In this document: one piece after another, positions 56,369-64,000 of the stretch
Numbering within the stretch: the stretch's first letter is position 1
How the letters are laid out: every line of letters begins with the position of its first letter
NCBI RefSeq assembly: GCF_009360615.1
Contig: NZ_SPEY01000051.1
Coordinates: 62,001-126,000 of the forward strand
Source: Comamonas sp.
GTDB taxonomy: Bacteria; Pseudomonadota; Gammaproteobacteria; Burkholderiales; Burkholderiaceae_C
Length of the DNA: 64,000 nt
Direction: 5' to 3'
Program-made: the position numbers and the translations under genes
The notes under the pieces: generated by a model
Seen by the model: the letters and a program-made list of their open reading frames with translations, nothing else
Databases searched by the model: none
Told to the model about the DNA's origin: nothing

Positions 56369-57427
56369 TCAAACCAGCGCCAAATATTTTCTTACGATCT
56401 CATTCCTAGAATATCTTTTACGCAAAGCATCTCGGGAAGACACATTTCCTCTTTGCATAGAAATGATATTTACCAAATCTTCAGAGTTCTTAAAATATTC
56501 AAGCTCATTATCCGTTGTAAACCTATTGAAATTCACATCAAAACATAAAATTCGGCAATCGTAAAAAAGCATTTCCACCAGCGATGGATTGGTCCCGCCC
56601 ACACTGTGACCATGTAAATAGATTTCACAGGACTGACGCAGTTCCGCCAACTTCATTGCATCATAGATAGGGTCTAACAGCCTGATTTTAGGCTGCCCTC
56701 TATATTTTTCACGAAGATTCCTTGCATAGGGGCTGTGATTCCAGTTCCCAACCACGGTATATAAATCCAGCCTTGAATTCAAGGCCCCTTCGATGAGTAT
56801 ATCGAGATTATTCTCGGGCTCGATTCGGCAAATTGTCAGTGCATGGCCTTTTTGCATCTGAACACCAGATATCTTCTTTACATAATCTCCTGGATAGGCG
56901 ATCAATGAAGATTTAGAGACATATGGCTTCAATATGTAAGGACGCAGACCTTCATTATCGTAAATGATCTTATGAGCAAATATCTGCGACATTCCATCCA
57001 GCAAGCGGAGAATTAATCTTTTAAACTTTCCGAACTTACTGCGACGCCATTCAACACCATCAATATTGACAATGATTTTCTTACCAGAAAGATCGCACAT
57101 CAAACGAAAAATCGGAAACCACAAGCCGCCCGACACCCCAAGAAAGAAGATATGAGAAGATCGACTAAAAACCTTCAAGAAAGCTAGGGCATCATGCAAG
57201 ATTGAAGCACCACCATTTGCCCTAACAGGAATAAAAACCCTTTTCACCCCCTGAAAATCACCGTCTTCATTCTCATACACAGAGGCATCACAGGTAACTA
57301 CCACTTCAGCAGCCTTCTTGGCAATTTCAGGCCCACAATGTTCAAGGAACGCCTCAAATCCACCGTACCTATTAGGAACCCCAACAGATCCAACAAATGC
57401 AAGCCTTATAACTTTTTCTGAGTTCAT
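56369..57427 (-). CDS. Glycosyltransferase, DUF1972/family 4-like
   Basis: 352 residues starting MNSEKVIRLAFVGSVGVPN. The N-terminal RLAFVGSVGVPNRYGGFEAF is the hallmark of DUF1972 glycosyltransferases (rhamnosyl or similar). HALTICRIEPENNLDILIEG and EIYLHGHSVGGTNPSLVEML give the GT-B C-terminal donor site. It works in the cytoplasm on the lipid-linked oligosaccharide. The DNA is markedly AT-richer than the flanks. It is the last gene of the leftward polysaccharide unit. Confidence 0.88.
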   Translation of the reverse strand: MNSEKVIRLAFVGSVGVPNRYGGFEAFLEHCGPEIAKKAAEVVVTCDASVYENEDGDFQGVKRVFIPVRANGGASILHDALAFLKVFSRSSHIFFLGVSGGLWFPIFRLMCDLSGKKIIVNIDGVEWRRSKFGKFKRLILRLLDGMSQIFAHKIIYDNEGLRPYILKPYVSKSSLIAYPGDYVKKISGVQMQKGHALTICRIEPENNLDILIEGALNSRLDLYTVVGNWNHSPYARNLREKYRGQPKIRLLDPIYDAMKLAELRQSCEIYLHGHSVGGTNPSLVEMLFYDCRILCFDVNFNRFTTDNELEYFKNSEDLVNIISMQRGNVSSRDALRKRYSRNEIVRKYLALV

Positions 57428-57440
57428 AATTAATCACTTC

Positions 57441-58400
57441 TTATGAAAAAAATATCTGTCCAAGGATAAAAAAAGCTAGCATCTTTCTTTCGAATGTCGG
57501 CCCTCTAAAAAAAGCCAAAAGAGCCAAAAACGGATAAATTAGAAATTTCCTATAATCTTTCTCAAAAATATAAATCAAAATCTTATCAAGAAATATGGCA
57601 CCCGAAACGTCATACTTTTTTCTGAGATCATAAGAAAATTCAGCCGTCTGAAGCACTATTGCTCTCGCTAAATCGTTAGCTCTACACAGTGATTCTTTAA
57701 GGCTTCTTTTTTTTGTCGTTCCAAGAATATTATTGGCATGCTGCCTGTAGAGAGAAAGTGGGGTTTCCAAGTAAAAATCCACTTCCCCAAATCTTTTCAA
57801 CCATAGCATCAAAGCCCAATCATGCATTATGTATCCAGCATGATTCATTTCTTGACTAACCATTTTTAATGCAGCCCCAGAAACTAGCAACGTATGACCA
57901 ATTACAGGATTACATAATAAAAGACGGTCAATCGAAAGATCTCGTGGAATAGAATATGGATTTCCCGTATAAAAATTCTCCTTTATTATGCCAAGATCAG
58001 AATCCACAACCTTAACACCATGGAAAATAGCAAGATTTCTATTTTTTGATATTTTTCTTTCAAAAATATCTTGCATTGCACGTATTTTTCCCGGCAACCA
58101 TACATCGTCCTGATCCGCAAAAAAAATACAATCTTCGTCCTCAACAACTTTACTTAACTCAGAAAATGCCCTAAAAAAAGAGCGAGATGCTCCTGGAGCG
58201 TCTCTGTATCTATAAAATTTAAAATTCTCCAAGCCATATCGCTCAAATAAACTTATTATTATTTCCGGAGTTCCATCACTAGACGAAAAATCAAATACAT
58301 GATAGTAATCTATTTTAGAGTCCTGCTGAATAACTGATTCAACCTGATCTTCAATAAACGATGCTCCATTGTGACAGCAAATCAATAGATGCTTTTTCAT
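57441..58400 (-). CDS. Glycosyltransferase family 2
   Basis: 319 residues starting MKKHLLICCHNGASFIEDQ. The GT-A fold has the N-terminal nucleotide part (LICCHNGASFIEDQVESVIQ), the DxD-like loop CIFFADQDDVWLPGKI and the acceptor region GYIMHDWALMLWLKRF. Homologous to the rhamnosyltransferase/GT2 group. It lies 13 bases upstream of the DUF1972 gene and overlaps the polymerase gene by 4 bases. AT-rich. Confidence 0.88.
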   Translation of the reverse strand: MKKHLLICCHNGASFIEDQVESVIQQDSKIDYYHVFDFSSSDGTPEIIISLFERYGLENFKFYRYRDAPGASRSFFRAFSELSKVVEDEDCIFFADQDDVWLPGKIRAMQDIFERKISKNRNLAIFHGVKVVDSDLGIIKENFYTGNPYSIPRDLSIDRLLLCNPVIGHTLLVSGAALKMVSQEMNHAGYIMHDWALMLWLKRFGEVDFYLETPLSLYRQHANNILGTTKKRSLKESLCRANDLARAIVLQTAEFSYDLRKKYDVSGAIFLDKILIYIFEKDYRKFLIYPFLALLAFFRGPTFERKMLAFFILGQIFFS

Positions 58401-59461
58401 CTTTTATCATCCAAATATTGAAACATTAGAACCGCCGTCATATACCAAGATGGAAGAAATAACCAAGGATTGTTAAGTCCTATAGCAAAATAAACCAGCG
58501 ACCTCAAGAAAGAAACTCTCCACGTTTTGCTAACAGACTTAATCAATAAAAATATGCCAGCCACATAAAAAAACATCCCAGAAATGCCGATTTGCCGAAA
58601 GAGCATAGGTAACTGCATTTCGATTTGATAAGGTTGCTCAAGGCTATCCCCAATTCCCTGAATGACATAACCCCAACCAGAACCCAATATTACTGAAGAG
58701 TCATCATTCAATATCGAATACAGTTGATTCAACTTAAAAGACAAGCTTAGTCCAATATCAGGCCTTATATAAAACAAAGAAGAATAAATAATAATGCACA
58801 CCACAAAGAAAAGGAACGCTAGAATAAATTTCATCCAAATTTTTGATTCTATTATCTTCCCCAATCCATAATTTAATATATAAAGGCCAATCACAAAAAT
58901 ACTTTTCGCAAGGAAAATAGCATAAAATAAAACGACAAAAAATACTATATATTTAATGAACCTATTTCTTACAAACCCCAACGAAAATACGGCAATAAGA
59001 CTCGACGACTCGTAAAATATTCTAGCTACGACTCCGTCATCCCCAATAATTCTATTAAGCCCCCTGTATTCAGAAATGTCAAAGGAGAAAATATAAATTA
59101 ATATAGCCAAGCATGAATTAAAAAAAGTAAAGAAAGATACCACCTTTACAAGATTTTCTTTATAACTGAAGACTGATTTATTAATTATCGGTATCGAGAG
59201 AAGAAATAAAGAATATCCAGCAAGATGAATCAATGCATAAGGGTTTGACTCTTGGAGTATATAAGTAAGCCCTGCAAAAATTAACAATGATATAATAATC
59301 AGTACATCTTTAGCATAATTTCTATATACCCCATTAAAATAAAAAAAATACCCAGGCAATATTAATGCTTTTTGTGAAAAAATCAATAATAAGGGCCAAA
59401 AATTAAACAACGATGGAAATACATTAAATATCCATCTCGATTTTTTAATAGATTCTCTCAT
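58397..59461 (-). CDS. O-antigen polymerase-like membrane protein (Wzy)
   Basis: 354 residues starting MRESIKKSRWIFNVFPSLF. Ten or more hydrophobic segments; a periplasmic loop with SVILGSGWGYVIQGIGDSLE is followed by QLPMLFRQIGISGMFFY, as in Wzy-type polymerases. Wzy proteins vary strongly in sequence, so the call rests on topology and context (between a flippase and glycosyltransferases). Very AT-rich DNA. Confidence 0.72.
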   Translation of the reverse strand: MRESIKKSRWIFNVFPSLFNFWPLLLIFSQKALILPGYFFYFNGVYRNYAKDVLIIISLLIFAGLTYILQESNPYALIHLAGYSLFLLSIPIINKSVFSYKENLVKVVSFFTFFNSCLAILIYIFSFDISEYRGLNRIIGDDGVVARIFYESSSLIAVFSLGFVRNRFIKYIVFFVVLFYAIFLAKSIFVIGLYILNYGLGKIIESKIWMKFILAFLFFVVCIIIYSSLFYIRPDIGLSLSFKLNQLYSILNDDSSVILGSGWGYVIQGIGDSLEQPYQIEMQLPMLFRQIGISGMFFYVAGIFLLIKSVSKTWRVSFLRSLVYFAIGLNNPWLFLPSWYMTAVLMFQYLDDKR

Positions 59462-59474
59462 TGAATATATGTTT

Positions 59475-60743
59475 TCATTTCAAAATCTTTTTAGCGAAAA
59501 TACTTAAGAGAATAAAATCAAAAACAACACGCATAGTCCAAGCAGCAGCGGCACCAACAATGGCGGCTTTGTGAATCATTAGGATCAATAGCGGAACATA
59601 CAACACAAGTTCAAGCAAGTGAATCTTCGCAATTCCTTTTGCGCTGCCATTAGCTTGGATCAGGGAAAAGGGCACCATTGCCACACCATTGAAGAAGACT
59701 CCTGCTAATAAAATCCAACTGACTAGAGTAGATTTTTCTGCGAACTCCTCACCAACCCATATCTTCAAACCAAAATTAGCGCAAAAAGCGCCTATGAGAC
59801 AAACAACGCCAAGAGTCAATGCGGTAAGGTTGAAACTGCTGATATATATATTTTTTGCCTCCATCTTATTATTCTGCAATGTCGCTGTAAACCTAGGAAA
59901 AAGCGTGGTACTCAATGCGGTCGGCAGAATAAGTATTCGGGTTATGATCTCAAATGGCACTGTATAAAAGGCCACCATAGAGCCACCCAAAACATTGGAT
60001 ATAAAAAATCGATCAAAATTTACCATGATGGGACTAATAGTATTAGAGACAGTCATCCACGCCCCAAAAGACAGCATGTCTCTAATCGTCTGAAGGCTGA
60101 GCTTCTGCATCCTCCAACCAACTTCGACAGTCCTCCTCACCTGCAAGAAATAGAAAAAAGCCACTAATAATCTAGACAGCACCAAAATAAGGGCCATGGT
60201 GCTAACATTAGTGCCAAAGAAAATGACACTCAATGCCGGTGTGACAAAATTCGCAACTCCTAGAAATATTTTCAGAATACTGGCGCTTCTGAAATCCTCA
60301 TAAGCCTCCAGCACACCACGAAATCCATTAGAAACGGTGGTCAGAATAATGCCAAAAGTGGTCCATAAAAACGACCAAAAAGCATCGGTCTGTAAAGGGG
60401 TGGATATGTTTAGCCAAAGATAAGCCAGCGGGTAAGCGAAACAAGCTAATAAGCTACCGCCCAAAATCCCAGTCAACAGAGTAAAAATGACACCATTAAA
60501 TGTGATCTCTGGGATTTTCTGTTCTTCGCCCTTTGCCAGTGCAGAAGAAATTCTTTGTGTGAGCGCACGACCGAGCCCAAAATCAAAGAGACTAAAATAG
60601 CCAATCAGAACCCACACTATAGTTAGAATACCGAATCTTTCAACTCCGATTTTACTAATTACGTAAGGGATACTGAAAGCTGCGAATATCAGTGGAACAC
60701 CGGCTCCAACTAAATTCCAGATGGTATTCTTTTTTATGGACAT
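59475..60743 (-). CDS. Polysaccharide flippase (Wzx/RfbX, MATE-like)
   Basis: 422 residues starting MSIKKNTIWNLVGAGVPLI. Twelve predicted helices; polysaccharide biosynthesis N-terminal motif KNTIWNLVGAGVPLIFAAFS and PYVISKIGVERFGILTIVW. FSLFDFGLGRALTQRISSAL is a strong RfbX-type signature. It flips undecaprenyl-linked units across the inner membrane. It is the first gene of the leftward unit. Confidence 0.9.
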   Translation of the reverse strand: MSIKKNTIWNLVGAGVPLIFAAFSIPYVISKIGVERFGILTIVWVLIGYFSLFDFGLGRALTQRISSALAKGEEQKIPEITFNGVIFTLLTGILGGSLLACFAYPLAYLWLNISTPLQTDAFWSFLWTTFGIILTTVSNGFRGVLEAYEDFRSASILKIFLGVANFVTPALSVIFFGTNVSTMALILVLSRLLVAFFYFLQVRRTVEVGWRMQKLSLQTIRDMLSFGAWMTVSNTISPIMVNFDRFFISNVLGGSMVAFYTVPFEIITRILILPTALSTTLFPRFTATLQNNKMEAKNIYISSFNLTALTLGVVCLIGAFCANFGLKIWVGEEFAEKSTLVSWILLAGVFFNGVAMVPFSLIQANGSAKGIAKIHLLELVLYVPLLILMIHKAAIVGAAAAWTMRVVFDFILLSIFAKKILK

Positions 60744-60856
60744 TCAAATATCCAAATATTAATATTCTTAATTTAATAAGAAGCAACTGTTCCTAGCAGT
60801 GAAGATCAAAAAATAGACCACAACCAATGCTATAGGTTACTTAATATTAAAAATAT

Positions 60857-60878
60857 GCCTGCCACATACATGGCAGGC
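60857..60878 (-). terminator. glyS terminator
   Basis: On the minus strand GCCTGCCA, 6-base loop, TGGCAGGC then ATATTTTTAAT. It is located 8 bases after the glyS stop. Confidence 0.85.
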
Positions 60879-60885
60879 CGCATGT

Positions 60886-63000
60886 TCAAACAGCCAGCTT
60901 CGCCAAATCCGCCACCCGATTCATGGCTTCATGCAGCGTCGCCAACAACCCCAGTCGATTGGCCCTGAGAGCCGGATCTTCGGCATTCACCATGACCTGT
61001 TCGAAGAACGCATCGACCGAGGCACGCAATGCTGCCAGGGTTTGCAGGCTGGCGGTGTAATCACCTGCTGCAAACTGTTGCTGGGCTTTGGGCGCCACCT
61101 GCTGCAGCACGGCATACAGTTCCTTTTCAGCCTGTTCCACCAGCAGCGCTTCGTTCACCTGGGGCTGAACGTCGGTTTCCGCCTTCTTCAGGATATTGCC
61201 CACACGCTTGTTGGCTGCGGCCAGGGCCGGAGCTTCGGGCAGCGCCGCAAAGGCACGCACGGCCTCCAGGCGTTTTTGCACGTCGGACAGGCGCTGGGGC
61301 TGCAGGGCCAGCACGGCCTCCACTTCCTGGGCGCTGTAACCTTGTTCGCGGAACATATTGGCCAGGCGGTCGTAGATGAATTCGACCAGCTGGGGCGTGG
61401 CGTCCTGGATCTTGTCGCCAAAGGCCGGCAGCGTGCTGACCAGCAGGGTTTCCAGATCCAGCTCCAGATCCTTTTCGACCAGCATGCGGATCACGCCCAG
61501 CGCGTGGCGGCGCAGGGCGAAGGGGTCGCGGTCGCCGGTGGGCAGGTTGCCGATGCCGAACATGCCGACCAGGGTTTCGAGCTTGTCGGCCAGCGCCACG
61601 ATGACGCCCACATCGCCGCGCGGCAGTTCGTCACCGGCAAAGCGGGGCTTGTAGTGGTCTTCGATGGCGTCGGCCACGGCCACATCCAGGCCGTCGTTCA
61701 GGGCGTAGTAGCGGCCCATGATGCCCTGCAACTCGGGGAATTCGCCCACCATGTCGGTGACCAGATCGGTCTTGGCCAGCATGGCCGCCTGATCTGCCAG
61801 GCGGGCCAGCTCGGAGTTGCCCAGCTGCTGGGCGATGCTCTTGGCGATGGCCCGTACGCGCGCGATGCGCTCGCCCTGGGTGCCCAGCTTGTTGTGATAG
61901 ACCACCTTGTCCATTTGCTCGACGCGGCTGGCCAGGGTCTTCTTGCGGTCCTGGTCGAAGAAGAACTTGGCGTCGGCCAGACGGGGGCGCACGACACGCT
62001 CGTTGCCGCCAACCACGGCCGACGCGTCCTGGGGCTGGATGTTGCTGACGATCAGGAACTGATGCGTCAGCTTGCCGTTGGCATCCAGCAGCGGGAAGTA
62101 CTTCTGATTGGCCTTCATGGTCAGAATGAGGCATTCCTGGGGCACGGCCAGGAATTCCTTTTCAAATTCGCAGACCAGCACATTGGGGCGCTCGACCAGG
62201 GCCGTCACCTCGTCCAGCAGGGCCGGGTCGTCAATGGGACGCACGCCGCCGCCAATGCGTTCGGCAGCTGCCTGCAGCTGCCGGGTGATATCGGCACGGC
62301 GCTCGATGAAGCTGGCAATCACGGCACCCTCTTCACGCAGTTGCTCGGCGTAGCTATCGGCGTTCTGGATGACCACGGGGTCCACTGCGGCTTCAAAGCG
62401 GTGACCATGGGTGGCCGCACCGGCCGTCAATCCCAGGGCCTTCACGCCGATCAGCACCTGGGTGCCATGCATCACGACCAGGCCGTGGGCCGGACGCACA
62501 AAATGTACGCTGGTCCAGCCATCCTGCAGCTGGTAGCGCATGACCTTCGGAATGGGCAGCTTGGCCAGTGCTTCGTCCAGCGCCTTTTGCACGCCATCGG
62601 TCAGGAGTACGCCCTTGGCCGTGGATTCGTAGAACAGGGCTTCGGCCTTGCCTTCGCCGTGGCGCTTCAGAGCAGCCACGGCGGACTCGTCGGCCCCCAG
62701 GGCCGACAGCTTTTTCAGCAGTGCGGCCGTGGGTTTGCCCTCGGCATCCAGCGCCACGGAGACAGGCATCAGCTTTTGCGAGACAGCCTTGTCTTCGGCC
62801 TGGGGCAGCACTTCGGTGATGTGCACGGCCAGGCGGCGGGGCGACGCGTAGGCCGTCAGGCGCGACTCGGTCGATGCCAGCAGTCCCTGGGCCTTGAGCT
62901 GCTCGAAGATGACAGCGGCAAAAGCATCGCCGAGCTTTTGCAGCGCCTTGGGAGGCAGCTCTTCGACAAACAGTTCAACCAGTAGATTCGATGCGTTCAT
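60886..63000 (-). CDS. glyS: Glycine-tRNA ligase beta subunit
   Basis: 704 residues starting MNASNLLVELFVEELPPKA, the standard GlyS start. TAYASPRRLAVHITEVLPQ, VPQECLILTMKANQKYFPLL, LVTDMVGEFPELQGIMGRYYA and FALRRHALGVIRMLVE are family signatures. The C-terminus carries the DALR-like anticodon domain with FFEQVMVNAEDPALRANRLG. It pairs with GlyQ in the alpha2beta2 enzyme that charges tRNA-Gly. Family length is 690 to 710. Confidence 0.97.
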   Translation of the reverse strand: MNASNLLVELFVEELPPKALQKLGDAFAAVIFEQLKAQGLLASTESRLTAYASPRRLAVHITEVLPQAEDKAVSQKLMPVSVALDAEGKPTAALLKKLSALGADESAVAALKRHGEGKAEALFYESTAKGVLLTDGVQKALDEALAKLPIPKVMRYQLQDGWTSVHFVRPAHGLVVMHGTQVLIGVKALGLTAGAATHGHRFEAAVDPVVIQNADSYAEQLREEGAVIASFIERRADITRQLQAAAERIGGGVRPIDDPALLDEVTALVERPNVLVCEFEKEFLAVPQECLILTMKANQKYFPLLDANGKLTHQFLIVSNIQPQDASAVVGGNERVVRPRLADAKFFFDQDRKKTLASRVEQMDKVVYHNKLGTQGERIARVRAIAKSIAQQLGNSELARLADQAAMLAKTDLVTDMVGEFPELQGIMGRYYALNDGLDVAVADAIEDHYKPRFAGDELPRGDVGVIVALADKLETLVGMFGIGNLPTGDRDPFALRRHALGVIRMLVEKDLELDLETLLVSTLPAFGDKIQDATPQLVEFIYDRLANMFREQGYSAQEVEAVLALQPQRLSDVQKRLEAVRAFAALPEAPALAAANKRVGNILKKAETDVQPQVNEALLVEQAEKELYAVLQQVAPKAQQQFAAGDYTASLQTLAALRASVDAFFEQVMVNAEDPALRANRLGLLATLHEAMNRVADLAKLAV

Positions 63001-63087
63001 GATGATCTTGATAGCTGCCAGCGCTTGCTAGATCCAGGCTGGCCGCTGAAATTTTGGGATATGGGTCGGAATGAAGCCTGAAGTCGC

Positions 63088-64000
63088 TTATGCGGCTTTC
63101 TTGGCTGCCTGCTCTGCGGCCTTGGCCAGCTCGGCCAGCACCTCGTCGGCATGGGCCTTGGGCGCCATGGGGAAGCCCAGGCGCGCGCGGCTGTCCAGAT
63201 AGCTCTTGCCCACGGCGCGGGCCAGGTTGCGGATACGACCGATATAGGCAGCGCGCTCGGTCACCGAGATGGCGCCACGGGCGTCCAGCAGGTTGAAAGT
63301 ATGAGCGGCCTTGAGCACCTGCTCATAGGCGGGCAAGGCCAGCTGGGCGTCGATCAGCTGGTTGGCCGTGCCTTCGTGGGCTGCAAAAGCGCTGAACAGA
63401 AACTCGGCATTCGAGTGCTCGAAGTTGTAGGTGGACTGCTCGACTTCGTTCTGGTGGAACACATCGCCATAGGACAGGCCATCCGTGTAGACCAGGTCGT
63501 ACACCGATTCCTTGCCCTGCAGATACATGGCCAGACGTTCCAGGCCGTAGGTGATTTCGCCGGTGGCGGGCTTGCAGTCGATGCCGGCGACCTGCTGGAA
63601 ATAGGTGAACTGGGTCACTTCCATGCCGTTGAGCCAGACTTCCCAGCCCAGACCCCAGGCACCCAGCGTGGGGTTTTCCCAGTCGTCCTCGACAAAGCGG
63701 ATGTCGTTCTTCTTCAGATCGAAGCCCAGGGCTTCGAGCGAGCCCAGGTACAGCTCGAGAATATTGTCGGGTGCGGGCTTGAGCACCACCTGGAACTGGT
63801 AGTAGTGCTGCAGGCGGTTGGGGTTCTCGCCATAGCGGCCGTCCTTGGGACGACGACTGGGCTGGACATAGGCCGCCTTCCAGGGCTCAGGGCCGATGGC
63901 GCGCAGAAAGGTCGCGGTGTGCGAGGTGCCGGCGCCGACTTCCATGTCATAGGGCTGGAGCAATGCACAGCCCTGTTCGGCCCAGTAGGACTGCAGTTTC
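63088..64000 (-). CDS. glyQ: Glycine-tRNA ligase alpha subunit (start outside window)
   Basis: At least 303 residues open at the window edge; the first visible codons read [20 protein letters not shown], so only the first ten or so residues are missing. [59 protein letters not shown] and [20 protein letters not shown] are the class II catalytic motifs. The end [20 protein letters not shown] is slightly extended. It lies 87 bases upstream of glyS in one operon. Confidence 0.96.
   Translation of the reverse strand, partial: KLQSYWAEQGCALLQPYDMEVGAGTSHTATFLRAIGPEPWKAAYVQPSRRPKDGRYGENPNRLQHYYQFQVVLKPAPDNILELYLGSLEALGFDLKKNDIRFVEDDWENPTLGAWGLGWEVWLNGMEVTQFTYFQQVAGIDCKPATGEITYGLERLAMYLQGKESVYDLVYTDGLSYGDVFHQNEVEQSTYNFEHSNAEFLFSAFAAHEGTANQLIDAQLALPAYEQVLKAAHTFNLLDARGAISVTERAAYIGRIRNLARAVGKSYLDSRARLGFPMAPKAHADEVLAELAKAAEQAAKKAA

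Noticed and set aside
56369..60743. TTTAAA copies in the polysaccharide cluster
   Set aside because: The DNA there is very AT-rich, so the hexamer is expected by composition; not counted in the prophage comparison.
60931..62985. A 684-codon open frame on the + strand
   Set aside because: Antisense to glyS, low-complexity translation, no motif.
1..64000. CRISPR arrays, tRNA and rRNA genes
   Set aside because: No regularly spaced repeat-spacer pattern and no recognisable tRNA or rRNA sequence was seen on either strand.

Overview
The window looks like a chromosomal segment of a Comamonadaceae bacterium, most likely Comamonas. Base composition is high-GC, housekeeping genes are of betaproteobacterial type (argB, slmA, glyQS, bactofilin), and a GC-rich intergenic repeat of a kind familiar from this family lies near 7.4 kb. 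A complete transposable (Mu-type) prophage of about 37 kb interrupts the chromosome at roughly 13.36-50.76 kb.

Left host part (1-13.36 kb): the N-terminal half of an ABC exporter (cut by the window edge), a hot-dog acyl-CoA thioesterase and a bactofilin. Then comes a long leftward fatty-acid beta-oxidation cluster. In transcription order it is a TetR regulator with its palindromic operator, acyl-CoA dehydrogenase, a DUF2147 periplasmic protein, a FadN-type hydroxyacyl-CoA dehydrogenase/enoyl-CoA hydratase, thiolase, an alpha/beta hydrolase, a TesB-like thioesterase, an enoyl-CoA hydratase and a PaaI-like thioesterase.

Prophage (about 13358-50755): the layout is divergent around an immunity region at 40.4-41.6 kb. 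An S24-type repressor, followed by a YbjQ-family passenger gene, reads left. Ner, the DDE transposase A, the AAA+ protein B and about 15 tightly overlapping small early genes, ending in GemA and a Mor-family activator, read right to the right end. The late genes all read left: lysis (endolysin, nested Rz/Rz1 spanins), DUF1804 small terminase, TerL, portal, MuF-like protein, a protease-capsid fusion with an internal start, connectors, tail tube, tape measure and long-tail tip proteins. A Com-like zinc finger overlapping a DNA adenine methylase lies at the left end. With no sheath or P2-type baseplate seen and a 1069-residue tape measure, the particle is probably a siphovirus with Mu-like replication. 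Transposase-binding repeats (core CTTTGGCAC) are visible at both ends. The most unusual signal is the palindrome TTTAAA: I count 31 copies inside the prophage and none by eye in about 18 kb of neighbouring host DNA of similar composition.

Right host part (50.76-64 kb): slmA, a TctD/TctE-like two-component system and argB (all leftward). Next is an AT-rich surface polysaccharide cluster (WecA-like initiating transferase on +, then two glycosyltransferases, a Wzy-like polymerase and a Wzx-like flippase on -), followed by glyS and the C-terminal part of glyQ. Coordinates, motifs and counts were read by eye; no database search was possible.
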